This document shows, piece by piece, positions 5,350-5,404 of a stretch of 5,404 bases of DNA. The notes under the pieces are model-generated. The model was given only the letters and a program-made list of their open reading frames with translations. It was not told the DNA's origin and made no database searches. This DNA is from Clostridia bacterium. Its GTDB lineage: Bacteria > Bacillota > Clostridia > Oscillospirales > CAG-382. Position numbers and translations under genes: made by a program. Positions within the stretch are counted from its first letter, which is position 1; each line of letters begins with the position of its first letter. Location: assembly GCA_017501055.1 (NCBI GenBank), contig JAFVXP010000005.1:1-5404 (forward strand). Reading direction: 5' to 3'.

Positions 5350-5404
5350 CTAATATTTTTTACACAATAATTCTCTCGTTTGCTTATCAGGAAGTCCTGT
5401 CGGC
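5350..5404 (-). CDS. Possible C-terminal tail of an upstream gene (partial)
   Basis: A minus-strand frame enters from the right edge and reads PTGLPDKQTRELLCKKY before a TAG at 5352-5350. The short charged tail looks plausible for a protein end, and the gene would be in the same direction as the operon, ending 26 bp before the -35 box. No terminator lies between it and the promoter, so some read-through would be possible. Seventeen residues are too few to name a family, and an open stretch of this length can arise by chance. Confidence 0.3.
   Translation of the reverse strand, partial: PTGLPDKQTRELLCKKY

Overview
The window looks like part of a chromosome from a low-to-moderate GC member of the Bacillota, most likely class Clostridia and perhaps a gut species. 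This is an inference from AG-rich Shine-Dalgarno sites, a consensus TTGACA/TATACT promoter, the AsnA type of asparagine synthetase, and a CysK and a pyridoxamine kinase of the kind common in that class. No rRNA, tRNA, CRISPR, transposase or phage gene is visible.

All five complete genes lie on the minus strand and appear to form one transcription unit, reading from high to low coordinates. They are: a VTT-domain (TVP38/TMEM64, DedA superfamily) membrane protein (5254-4448); asnA, aspartate-ammonia ligase (4428-3424); a family-39-like GT-C membrane glycosyltransferase (3454-1934); cysK, cysteine synthase (1930-1001); and a PdxY-like pyridoxamine/pyridoxal kinase (968-135). Junctions are 19 bp, a 31-bp overlap, 3 bp and 32 bp, with no internal terminator in the sense direction. 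A near-consensus vegetative promoter (5295-5323) sits about 33 nt before the first start codon. The leader is too short for a T-box or riboswitch. At the right edge a minus-strand frame ends at 5350 and may be the tail of an upstream gene.

Two themes can be read in the operon. One is amino-acid and cofactor metabolism: AsnA makes asparagine, CysK makes cysteine and needs PLP, and the kinase supplies PLP or its precursor. The other is the membrane: a GT-C enzyme that should use a polyprenyl-phosphate sugar, and a VTT protein from a superfamily that includes lipid-carrier transporters. Whether the two themes are linked cannot be told from sequence.

The most unusual part is the non-coding block at 1-134, just after the kinase stop codon. 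It holds a roughly 115-bp nested inverted repeat (7-121) centred on a strong bidirectional terminator hairpin. Each arm has the same layout: TCACCCCA, a small hairpin, then CGGGGACCCC. The small hairpins differ in sequence between arms yet both still pair, which suggests that the structure is what is kept. A second oddity is a terminator-like hairpin on the plus strand, antisense to the 5' end of the glycosyltransferase gene (3390-3417).
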